Below are positions 40,001 through 50,387 of a stretch of 64,000 bases of DNA, one piece after another; within the stretch, counting starts at the first letter, position 1; each line of letters begins with the position of its first letter. Position numbers and translations under genes: made by a program. The DNA comes from Anseranas semipalmata. Its lineage: Eukaryota; Chordata; Aves; Anseriformes; Anseranatidae. Under the pieces are notes generated by a model. It was not told where the DNA came from and did no database searches. It saw only the letters and a list, made by a program, of their open reading frames with translations. The DNA lies in assembly GCA_013399115.1 (NCBI GenBank), contig VXAA01001965.1, forward strand, positions 479,871 to 543,870, given 5' to 3'.

Positions 40001-40752
40001 AGGAGACTACTGTCTATTAAGAGGGATTACTGCTTGGAGGATACAACAGATGTAACACTTGGTATAAACCTGTGTAGCTCCATTGGGTTCAGCTCATCTT
40101 TTTAGCTTTAAGTGTTATTCACGTTTATGATGTTGCATTTATGATGCTATCCTTCTGGATGATAGCTATCTATTGCTATTCTGTATCACGGCTGGAAGGG
40201 TAGCAGTGAATTCTTATAAAACTAGATAGATTGTATACTTTAAAATACATTTTTGCTGCTCTGATTAGTGTGGTACTTCAGTATTTAATGTAGAAAGCCA
40301 CCTGTGATAATGTTAAAAATGCTGTACAAATTCCAGCATGTCAGTGTGAGTATCACTAGACAGCCTTTAGTAGAAAAATTGCTTTGACCAAGCAGGACTG
40401 TGTCTGTGTAATATAGCTGCAAATGCCTGAGCTACTGGATGGTTCTTATTAAATATCTACGTTGTATCCCGTACATCCACTGCATTTAGTAGAACTGACT
40501 CTAAACAGGAGGCTTTAGGCCTATATGGCTATAAATCCACTTACAGAAAGCTTGGTGGATAAGGATCTATAATAAGCAATCTTCCTTGGGATGTGCGATT
40601 CTTTGTTAACAGAAGAACTGAGATTAATGGAGAGTAGAACAAAAAATGTTTAAATAGCAGGAGCTGAAATGCAGCCCTTTTTTTTGGCAAACAAATAAAA
40701 AGATGATTGTTATGTGAAGTTAAGCATTAGGATACAAATTAAACTTACCTGA

Positions 40753-40771
40753 TTTTTTTTTTTTTTTTTTT
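40753..40771 (+). repeat. T19 homopolymer
   Basis: Nineteen T followed by gtag, which resembles a splice acceptor. No exon was recognised downstream. On the minus strand it is an A-tail, but no retrocopy body was seen. Confidence 0.9.
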
Positions 40772-41854
40772 GTAGGTGCCTAAGTCTTGCCACTACCAGA
40801 CAGGATCCTGTGGAATAGCAGAGCTACTGATAGGAAGTCGTTGGGTTGGATAAGTGCTAAACTAAATGTAATCCTTTTTTAAGCTAGAAGAACTAGGAAA
40901 TGAATTAAGCTTGCTCAAACCTTTCTCTTGAAGTTGCCAGTGTGACTTATGTGCAATCCATATGTAGAGATGAAAATGCTCAAATTTCCCCATTTTAATG
41001 CTCTATTATTCATCAAATGAGATGCATTAACTGGCAGCATAATGTGTTTTTACACTGCTGCAGCTGTGTAATGAAACATGGCAGCTTAAGTGGTTTAAGT
41101 TAACTCATTTTCCTCCACAATTGCTGGGAGACCACATACATCCATTTCTCATGGCTCAGCTGACAAGCTGGAAGCTGGTAAATCACAGCAACTTGCTGAT
41201 TACCTGTGATTATCTCTACGCAGTCACCGATAATACATTTTCGTACCAGTTACTGTGAAAGAAGAAGTGAGGCAGATTTCATGCCCAGTTTTAAAAGTAT
41301 AAGGCTAGAACAGCATGTGGTTCCTTAATGTTTATAATGACCTGGGATGCTGAACTTCCAGAATTATCTCTGCTGAAACTGAATAATTCCACCAAACTGG
41401 AATGGCCTCTTGAAACTGTGCTTTGCTCTTGAATATTTAGTAACAAAGACAGGGGAAAATATCTTGAAAATGTAAAAGGCAAAAGACAGCAATAAACAAT
41501 TCTGGTCTGTCTGGTAGAACAAGAATTACAGCTAGATTGAAAGAGGGTGAAAAGCTCTTAGGCCTTTTCATTCTCATTTTCAAGATTTCTGTATCAGGAT
41601 GCAGTTTATGAGGCACTGCATAGGAATGTTTGCTATTAATCCCCAAACCAGCATAGCAAATGAGGCGCAGAAATCATCTACTTTAGTTTTATCACAAAGG
41701 ATCTGACTGCATTCTTGTCTTTGCATGAGGGTCAAAGATAAGCAAAGATGTGTCTGTCCTCAAATGAAGTTCTGCACACTTTGTTCATGGTTTTGGGAAC
41801 CAGGCAGTCTGCTAGGTCGCTGGTCTAGATCGGATGGTCGCTGGTCGTATGTCA

Positions 41855-42510
41855 GGTGCTCCAATCCTTTAACCATCTTAGCAGCCCTTCCTTGGACTCG
41901 CACAGGTAGCTCCATCTGTCTCCTGTACTGGGGAGCCCAGTGCTGAGCAGAGGTGAAGGATCACCTCCGTCGACCTGCTGGCAATGATCTCAAAGCAGCC
42001 CAGGGTGCTGCTGGCCTCCTTTGCCACCAGGGCATGTTGCTGGTTCCGGGTTAACGTTTTGTCCATCAGGACCACAGCTCCTCTTCTGCAATGCTGTTTT
42101 CCAGCCAGCTGGCCCCCAGTGGGTACTGGTGTGCAAAGTTATTCCTTCCCAGGTGCAGGAGTTTGTACTTTCCTTTGTTCAACTTCATGAGATTCCCGTT
42201 GGTCTGTTTCTTGTCCAGGTCCCTGTGAATGGCAGCACAACTCTGGTGTATCAGCAGCTCCTCCCAGTTTTGTATCATCTGCAAATGTGCTGAGGGTATG
42301 CTCTGACCATCATCTGGGTCATTAATGAAGATGTTAGATAGCACTGGCCCTAGTCTCGACTCCTGGGGTTCACTGTTCGTGCCTGTCCTCCAGCTGGACG
42401 TCATGCTGCCAATCACAACCCTCTGAGCCAAGCCACCCGGCCAGTTTTCAGTCCACCTCACTGTCCACTTACCCAGTCTGCTCTTCATCAGCTTGTCTAT
42501 GATTACGTAG
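41855..42510 (-). mobile_element. CR1 LINE fragment, internally deleted
   Basis: A second minus-strand CR1 copy, more diverged than the one at the left edge. The minus-strand frame at 42066-42510 encodes RWTENWPGGLAQRVVIGSM, SRLGPVLSNIFIND, AAIHRDLDKKQTNGNLMKLN and KYKLLHLGRNN, corresponding to consecutive CR1 reverse-transcriptase/ORF2 blocks. The active-site aspartates of the family (FADDTKL) are lost. Near 41935 about 35 bp of the usual sequence between 'gggagcccag' and the following tract is missing. Both ends are truncated. Inactive. Confidence 0.9.
42066..42510 (-). pseudogene. CR1 ORF2 remnant (second copy)
   Basis: An uninterrupted but catalytically dead part of CR1 ORF2. The open frame continues into non-CR1 flank up to 42566. 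The order of motifs (thumb region then LHLGRNN then LGASWLENS) matches CR1 proteins. A deletion has removed the FADD region. Confidence 0.85.
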
Positions 42511-43344
42511 ATTAAACACTGAGTTCCAGAGTTTGAGCGCTTGGTATGTGGTGATAATGAAACCAAATTGCTCAGGTACCAAGCCCTGGCATGCTACAAA
42601 ATGGTGTCTGCATGGAAAAAAAAAATAATTTGGTCTCAGCTCCTGGGCAGGAATATCTGTTTAGGCTGTGTTCATATAAAGCTCACTCTTGCAATCCAGA
42701 TGTATTTCAATAGCTTGTACATATGACAAGCTGTAGAGTGAGGACTTTCTTTCCAGAGGTTCCGCATACACGCTTGGAAACTGAAAGTGAGTTTGAGGGT
42801 TGTATTCTATGCCTGCCCAAATTTGACCAGTGAATTGTATTACACTGAAGCCTAATTCTTCTTTTAAGGGCTAAAATAACCAATACACATATACAATAAA
42901 GAGTAATCTTTTCCCCCCAATACATATAGTCTGAATAGACAGGAACACCAAAAGCTGTGAGAGGAATAACTTTATTCCTACTTTGTAAGTGGGCAGCTGA
43001 AAAACAGCAATTCAACAGGTTGCTTTCAGAGGGAGTCCCTAACCATGCACAATCTTTTGGATCCTCAGCCCAGGCCCTAACCACAGAACAACTCTTCCTT
43101 GAGGCAGTAATTAACAACTGAGAGCTGAGACAAGGGGACTGCAGTGGTGGGCAGGCTGGAGACGAGGTGTCTCGTTGAGTCAAGTCACAAGATAGGTGAC
43201 TGGAAATGAAGCTTAGAAAGCAGATTACAATAAAATGTCTGTTACTAAGTCCCACTTAGAGCACATTGAGAGGAGAAAGAGGTTTAATTAGCTTTATATA
43301 CGAAAACAGGCTTCTGCCTACCAAGTTAAGTAAAAATCTTAGCT

Positions 43345-43460
43345 TAGTCTATTAGATGTTGGACTGGGAGCCATGAGAGTAGAGACCTGGATTTTCTTTA
43401 CTACTGTAACACAAGTCAAGCCCTTGTACTTTACCATGCCTCAATCTTCACATTTAGACA
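43345..43460 (+). repeat. MIR-like SINE relic
   Basis: ttggactgggagccatgaga, agacctggattttct, then aacacaagtcaagcccttgt and ccatgcctcaatcttcacat, collinear with the plus-strand MIR core. Diverged. Confidence 0.55.
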
Positions 43461-44969
43461 TTGATCACAGCAATGCTGCTATTTTTCAGATAATCTTTTT
43501 ATAATAAATAAAAATGGAATGATTTAATTTTTTCTGCCTTTACAAGACTGTAGGTTTATGCCTGCCAACTGCAAAGGAACTTACACCAGCATAGCTGAAA
43601 TTCTAATACTGTTTTATCTATTGCATCGCTCCTCCAGCAGCTATTTACACTGAATCCTGCCTGTGATCAATTATTAACTTATATTTGCCACTAAAATCAG
43701 CTGAAACCTCAGATCATTGGAAGCATATCAATCAGGAGAAACATTGTCTTCCTTTTTTTAATATTGTTTCTTGAGTGGCTGCTTTACTTTTCAATGTCAG
43801 AAATTATTCTGGGGTGTATTTTTGCAAACGTTTTCTAAGGTGTAAGATTGGTTTTGCCTTCAGTCACTGACCAAAGCTATTTACAGCCAAGCATATCCAA
43901 CATACAGATAATCTCAAACAAGCTGTAGAAAAACAGTGAAGTACCCCAGTTTATGCTAAATTGAAACTATAAATGCCATGTTAAACTACAAACCAGACAA
44001 ACACAGTTGGGTCGAGTGTTTCTCTGAAGGCAATTGTGAATCACAGTAGTTGACTGCATCAGGACACTTTTTCCCAAATGCAAAATTTCCTGATGCAAAT
44101 TTTCCCCAAATTTCTTGTTCTAGTCATATTCCAGCTGTATTTGTGCATCACGATTCATTTGAGCCAATTCTTTAAAGGAGGATGGCTTTGAGAAGTTGCT
44201 GTAAATCATGTTATTAGACCATGAGAACAAACTCTTTAAAAAAGCAATCTTTTGATGCTGCTCATTGCCTTGCAGATAACTCAGTACAGGACTGGCAGCA
44301 TTCCTGCTTGACATGTTCTTATGGCTTTCATTCAAGTCAAGAGTTGAACAAGAAGTCACTACTCAGAAGAACGGTTTGTATAATATATGAAGAGGAACAG
44401 AGATGAAACTGGATGATTCAAACTTTATCAGTAGGAACCTATATGCGAATTTTATAGAGAACTACATTTTCAAACAACAAATGAAATGAACATAAGTAAC
44501 CAGGCATATGGGCACTGTATAGAACATGAATTCTGACCAGCAGCAGATGGGCATTCAGTGCCCCCCTTGTAGATTACTCCATCTTCCTGCATAGTCTGCA
44601 CTGGAACCGCAGATATGAAGACCAGGGCCCTGTATGCCAGAATTGTTTCACAGGACACTTGTACACTTCTTGGAAGGCAACTGAATGGGGCATTTCTGTG
44701 ATATTGTCTGAAGAATGAAGATCCAGACTAAGCAACATCTAATTCATACACCTTTTTCTAGGGGGTCGTTCTGCTTCAGCATTTATCTGGTTGTTCAAAC
44801 AGCATCTATCACAACTTAGCTTAAAGTACTTAGGTTACAACCTATAGACTGTAGTCAGAACAGTGTATACCTTTTGTCCTCCTGGGAACAATTAATAAAC
44901 TGGTGGGGTTACAATTCAGTGAGTAAAGGAAGTCCTAATGGAAATTTCCATTTATAATTATGATATTAT

Positions 44970-45030
44970 GGGCCTAATTCATCATTTTGTTAGAAAACTT
45001 TTACACCAGTCTGACTGCAGTGGAATTTGG
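44970..45030. repeat. Palindromic dispersed repeat, copy C
   Basis: gggcctaattcatcattttg, then cttttacaccagtctgactg and cagtggaattt. Same modules as copy A (gggcctgattc, ttacaccag, actgcagtgga). Diverged. Confidence 0.45.
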
Positions 45031-48000
45031 CACACTGATCACTACAGGAGCCTGGTTGTGTTGTACTTCACATTCATTTAAAACCACAGCCACTGTACTG
45101 AAGTTCAGCTGAGTCTCAAAGGTATTCAGATGGCTCCATGAAGTGGTATTTCAGGACTCTAGATTTAGAGAGGTGTTCCAAGCCCTAATAAAATCTCCGT
45201 GAGTAAAGACCCTACGCTCCAGCCATTACACAGAGATCCCTCCCAAACCTCAAATATTAATCAAGTTGTATGTCATTGAAATTCACTCTTGGATGCAAAC
45301 CCAGAAAGCTAAATTTGATTTACCTGGTTAATTTAAATTAAAAGGGCTCCATTATACAAATACTCTGGGCAATCCTGAGGACAAAGGTGAGGGATTACAC
45401 TCACTGCTTGGAAAGAGCTGCTTCCTTTCATCAGGCAGGGAAAGGGCCATTGCATTCACCAATGTCATACCAACCCAGTAGTTACTTTTGCACAAAGCCG
45501 GTAGCAGAAATTGCAGCATGGGAAATATAGACAGTTCGTAGGCCAGGGAGATTAACTTCATCCCTTGTCATCTTTGCTTAGTTCTTCATCAAAAACCATA
45601 TTACTTGTTCATAGATACAACCCAATTATCCAGCTCCTCTGATAATTGCCAAAGACGTTTTATCTTCTCCATCTTCTACATCAGTGTGACTCCTCATTGT
45701 AACTGCTGTTTAGAACAAGCTCCTCAACCAACAGTGGATTCACTGGAATAGGAAACTATTATTATCACCATCTGTAAGTGCAGAAGTGTGGGACTGACCT
45801 ATGTTGACCTGCCTGGCACAAGTGATCCATCACAAGGGGCAGTTCTGAGAAGGCTGCAGCAAAAAAAGGGTGCTTGTTTTTTATTAGGGACATCGCTATT
45901 GTCACGTAAGCCCAGGATTTTCTTAAACAGAAGGACATCTTTGTGGTTCTCAACAGTGTGAGATTAAAGTTCAAGCAGGTATCTGTAAATGGTAAGACTT
46001 TTCCTCAGCAAAGAAAACACTAACTTCTGTGTAACAAAGGTGCCTTTTATTTTAACTCCTGGCTCCTCCAAGCTGCAGATGTTTCAGTGTTCTGAGATTG
46101 TCTGGGGTTTACTGCTGTGATAGGATCTTATACGTGATTTCTGAGAGGACCAGTTCTGTTAGTAAGAAATTCGCCCCAATGGAGCCGTGCCAATTTATAT
46201 TCAACAATGGTGTGGCCCTGATTCCTTATGTAGAAAGCTGTTTTTCCCGTCATGATGTTTCCACTGCTTGACCTTTCAGGTTTGCACAGAATTAATTGTC
46301 ACCAGATGATAAAATAAGTTCCAAGATCTCATCTTTATAACTGAGCCTTCCTATTTCCTTATGGACACATGAAAGATGTCTAATTTAAGGAGATCGATGG
46401 CTCAGTGAGTCCTGCTGCTCAGATCTGCGCACAGATGGGGACCCCCACTCAGCATGTAAGCCTGTTCCAGTGCAGAGTGAATGCAGGATGGGGCTTATCT
46501 CCATCACATTGGTCCCTTTTTAACATTGCCAAGCTCCCCCTGAGATTCATAATCTGTAGATGCTAAGGGACTTTAGTAGGAAAGGAGGAAGAGAGCCCCT
46601 GAAAATGAATCCTGAGGCCATGTTCATAGGGTGTGTAGGTTTCAAGATCTGAAGTGAATCCCCTTGTGGAGGCAACGAAGGACAAAAATACTTCTCCAGG
46701 AAGCCAAAGATATATCAAAGAAATTCCAGCACTGCACAAAGGTACCAGGCATCCATGTGGCCCTTGTGCAGCACATCTTGAGACGTGAGTCTCCTACTCA
46801 AAGTATTCTGGGGTGACTTTGAGAGAGAAATGTCGTAAAAGGTATTTCAACTCCTGCTTCAGTGAGGAGTTTTCTCCCTGGATAGATGGGAAATTTCTCC
46901 CTTTTATCTATAGCCCTATGATATAAATACAATTTGGTAGTGACTGAAAGTTATTTACCAATAAATGAGAGTTTCCATTGCCAGGATAGCCAGGATTTCC
47001 AGATACTGCCTGTGACAACGTTATTAATACTAGCGCCCAGAACAATCACTTCTGAAGTCCATAGTAGCAGCCTACTAACCTCTTAGAATTGATTTTTTGG
47101 CTTCAGTGTGACTCTCAGAGGGGCAAATGTCCTTATCATAACAGCAGTACTACAGCGGCTCTCCTTGCAGTTAACTTCTGGAGGCCAGACGATTCATAAG
47201 ACTGAGCAACAGATCTGCCAGATGGTCTGAAGCAGAGGGATTGGGCAGAAGGAGAAACTCTTCCATTGTTTCACATTCCAACTTGTCCACACTTTCCAGA
47301 TTTTTTACAATGCTGCGTCTCTGTACTTCCTCATTCTTTATTTGTCAACTCTCCACCACTCTCCCAAACCTTGATCACCCGATCTATCAACTTTTTTTAA
47401 CCATCTCTGCACTCTCTTCCAGATCTCCCATATTGATGGAATGCTTTTTTAAAATGAATTCACAAAGGCATTACTCCTCTCCTCTTTCAGCTCCTTCCTC
47501 AAGGTCTACACCCACCAGGATATTTGCAGGAAATTGCAAGCTAATAATAGCTTTGCAGACAACCAGTGATGGTTGTCAAAGTTCTTTAAAATGGATTCTG
47601 TTTTATTTGTCTTTCTCACCGTTTGGATTAGATTATCTCTTGACTGGTAGATGTCATCACCATGTGTTTTAATCTCTTCATTAAACACTATAATTTCTCT
47701 ACATGGAGCTGTGCTTGCAAGTTGTGCACAAATTTTGGCCACTATGCCCACAGCTGAACATGAAAGAAGGTTTGGACTGCAGATCCTGGAGGAATCCGTA
47801 AGTTTCATTGCATTTGGGACCCTATATCCTCCACAGTTCCTTATTGGCTTCACACAGCCCTGGGAAGCCAGGGTTGCAGACAAATTTCATTGATCCAAAC
47901 TGGCTCTGGAGGCTTTTATGAATTACTCCAGAATTGCCCACAAGGTAACATAGAGAAAGAAAATTGGCAGTTACTTAAACAGACACAGGAATTTACATTG

Positions 48001-48067
48001 TTTTCTTCTCTTGTGCTTGCTTTAGGGAACACTATAATTATAATGATATTAAGTTCATGGTAACATC

Positions 48068-48160
48068 CTGTAAATCCAGACCAGCCCCCCTGACTACAGT
48101 GGAGTCAAAATGGATTTACACGAGTGTAAGCAAGGATGGAATCTGGTCCTGATTTAGGGC
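48068..48160. repeat. Palindromic dispersed repeat, copy A
   Basis: Imperfect inverted repeat: ctgtaaatccagaccag on the left, actacagtggagtca in the centre, tggatttacacgagtgtaa on the right, and ggaatctggtcctgatttag outside. This layout (tcagaatc..tgtaaatc..gagtcaatgg..gtgtaa) is a common degenerate element in reptile and bird DNA. I cannot name its family. Non-autonomous DNA transposon ancestry is one possibility. Confidence 0.5.
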
Positions 48161-48619
48161 ACATCTGTTGGCACAGATGGAGCTGAGAGAGCTTATTGTC
48201 ATGTTATTTCCCTACCTTTGTTTGAGATTCTTTTGAACATGGAGCAAACAGAACAATTTTAAAATCTCAGAACATAGGCAGTGTTGTCCCTCCCCTTATG
48301 TGTGGCTGGTGAATTCCACCACAGCACAGGATGGCCCTGTACTCAGCTAAATGATGATGGCTTGAGAAAATAGCCTGATGAAAAATAATGGCTAAAATTG
48401 TCATCCTATAAGCACTTTAAAAGGTGATTAACTTTTCTATGCTGAGCACCTCTGTTGACATACTTCTGACAGCTGTAAAAATTAATCGTGTGAGTGACAA
48501 CTTGTATGACTGTAGCCCAAGGAGCAGTGTACCACAGTCTTCATCCAGCCAAAACTCCAAGAAGGTCACGCAGAGTTTTGCCTGCAGGATGAATTTATTG
48601 CTTGATGGCTGTGAATCTT

Positions 48620-48636
48620 AAAAAAAAAAAAAAAAA
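48620..48636 (+). repeat. A17 homopolymer
   Basis: Seventeen A. The upstream 200 bp was inspected for a processed pseudogene or SINE and none was recognised. Confidence 0.9.
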
Positions 48637-48860
48637 GTTACCTTTGAACCACAGTTTATATGGTGATTCTGGGCCTTAACCTGATTTTTACAACAGATAT
48701 TCTTTCTGTTGTCCATCTGTTTTAACCCTTTAGAAAGCAAATGAGGAAGCAGCACTTTGATGTAAAGCTTGGAAGAGTATTCTGTAACACGTGTAAGTGG
48801 CTTGCATGCCATGAAATAGAATATTTCTTTTTCCTCTGACATCCAATATGTCCTGGTGAT

Positions 48861-48934
48861 TATTTATTTATTTATTTTTAAATTAGGCAAATAATGTGCG
48901 TCTTTTCTGTCTTAAGAAGAAGAAGAAGAAAAAA
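48861..48934 (+). repeat. (TTTA)n and (AAG)n microsatellites
   Basis: A TATT/TTTA run at 48861-48879 and an AAG run at 48914-48930, close together. Confidence 0.85.
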
Positions 48935-49569
48935 AGACTACTGCTGATTGCTCTGGAAGAGTTACCATCTAAAGAGGTTAGAATCTGATTTTACAGGAAT
49001 CACTGTTTGGAGAAAGTATTGGTTTTATGATGGAGAAAGACATTCCACTGTTCGTAATCTGTGCTTTTACTTTGGAGTCAGAAGCTTCCAAGGTTTTGTG
49101 CATCATTGATATTGCTTTAAGGGATACAAATACTCTGGAGCAGATGAGTACCAAATTTGCACAAGTAACCCCCCTAGTGCAAATGTTAAAAATCAGATTC
49201 CCAGGAATTAAAGACAGAGGGGTAAGATTTTTTCTGATTTACATGAGTATTTTTAATCTGATTTGCCTGGGTATTTATGCCAGCACAGGCTCAGAGTGCA
49301 CTGTAGAGTGAGAAGGAATAATAAAACTCATCCTTACTCTATAACAGTGCAAATCTGGGATAACTCCTGTATTCAATATTCTCCCTCAAAAGTAGTGCGA
49401 GAAAAAAGTCAAATCAAACACGCTGAAGTGGCTGTGCGGAATTTGAAACAAAATGAGACACAGATGGGGAGGAAATTGCATTATAATTACTTGATTACAT
49501 ATTTCAAACAGATTTCAGGGGCCCATGGCATATCCATAAAGGGGATTTGTTAATGTAACAATAGTGATA

Positions 49570-49625
49570 TTAGTGTAAATCTGGAGTTGGTTCAGTGGCA
49601 TGAAGTTAGCTCCAATTATTCTGTA
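49570..49625. repeat. Palindromic dispersed repeat, copy B
   Basis: attagtgtaaatctggagtt, then cagtggcatgaagttagctc, matching the central part of copy A (gtgtaaatc, gagt, cagtgg). Only one half is evident. Confidence 0.45.
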
Positions 49626-50272
49626 AAATCTTGCTGATATTTTTCCCTTCAGCCTATTTTTAGCAGGTAATTATTAATTTTGTAATCTGAGCTCTTATGT
49701 AATAGACCATCCTTAATAGCAACACTCATCAGGAATATTCTCAGATGAACAATTCAGTACAACAGCTTTCCCAGTGGATTATTATTCACATAGATGTTCT
49801 GAATCCCTCTACGGTTAACCTGAAGCGCTTATGTTTTTCAAGATGTAACCCAGGAAACACAATTCAGAAGGCAATTGCAACCTCTTAGGTTGGCCAGATT
49901 TAGCGTTCTGAATCAGAATCATCCATGATATAGACTGAATGCATGGTTCAGATATTCAGCCCTAAATTTTTCCTGCACAGGAGATTTCAAAAGGTTTTAG
50001 GCAGAAGAAGGTAAAGAAAAAAAGACACCTATCAACTACACACGTGGAAAAAACTCTTTTGACACCCACAGCACTGCTGAGAGCTAAACTGCTGCCCACC
50101 ACCAGACAAAAATCACGTAAAATCCTTCCTCACACAGGTGCAGATAATACTTGGGGTGATTGGCACCACCTGAGAACGAGGGTGATAAGCACATAGGGAG
50201 GTGCACAAGCAGCATGTGAAGGGAGCAGGTGAGGTTAGCTGCAGGGAGGGAGTGGCTGTGGGAGATCTTTAG

Positions 50273-50332
50273 CAGGGGGCTGCCTGCCAGTGCTGTTTTT
50301 CTTTTTGTGGCAGGTGCCTGCAGGGCTCAAGC
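50273..50332 (+). promoter_or_regulatory. UPK3A 5' leader, start context
   Basis: Sequence between the in-frame TAG (50270) and the ATG. No ATG intervenes in frame. A pyrimidine-rich run ending ttttgtggcag at 50313 resembles a splice acceptor, so part of the leader could come from an upstream non-coding exon. No TATA box or CpG island is evident. GATA-type sites (AGATAA at 50142, GATAAG at 50184) lie 150-200 bp upstream, but such short motifs occur often by chance. Confidence 0.4.
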
Positions 50333-50387
50333 ATGTGGAGCTGTTGGGTTGTGTTAGCCCTCTGCTGCGTGGGACTGCTGCGTGCAG
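50333..50387 (+). CDS. UPK3A: UPK3A coding exon 1
   Basis: Encodes the 18-residue hydrophobic signal peptide (starts MWSCWVVLALCC) plus the first base of codon 19. The donor is CAG|GTGAAT. The following intron is only 168 bp. The exon may extend 5' as untranslated sequence, but the transcription start was not identified. Confidence 0.9.

Larger units (their letters stand above)
35061..41854. other. Intergenic DNA, no gene recognised
   Basis: AT-rich except for a GC-richer patch at 39110-39330 open on both strands. 38400-38600 is dense in TAAT/ATTA homeodomain-type cores, and 41000-41240 is another complex, non-repetitive stretch. The longest frame (39650-40105, 151 codons) is unrecognised and Leu/Ser/Cys/Phe-rich, typical of chance. 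Confidence 0.55.
42511..50272. other. Region upstream of UPK3A, no other gene recognised
   Basis: Old repeats (MIR-like at 43345, palindromic copies at 44970, 48068 and 49570) and simple repeats. A 182-codon minus-strand frame at 42707-43255 abuts the CR1 copy and matches nothing known. No CpG island marks a promoter. Confidence 0.55.

Noticed and set aside
39650..40105. 151-codon plus-strand frame
   Set aside because: Low-information Leu/Ser/Cys/Phe-rich translation typical of T-rich DNA; overlaps another frame and matches nothing known.
40753..40790. T19 plus gtag as a splice acceptor of an unknown gene
   Set aside because: Downstream sequence has no sustained open frame matching a family and no donor-exon structure.
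48420..48636. Processed pseudogene ending in A17
   Set aside because: No recognisable mRNA-like body precedes the A-run and no flanking duplication was seen.
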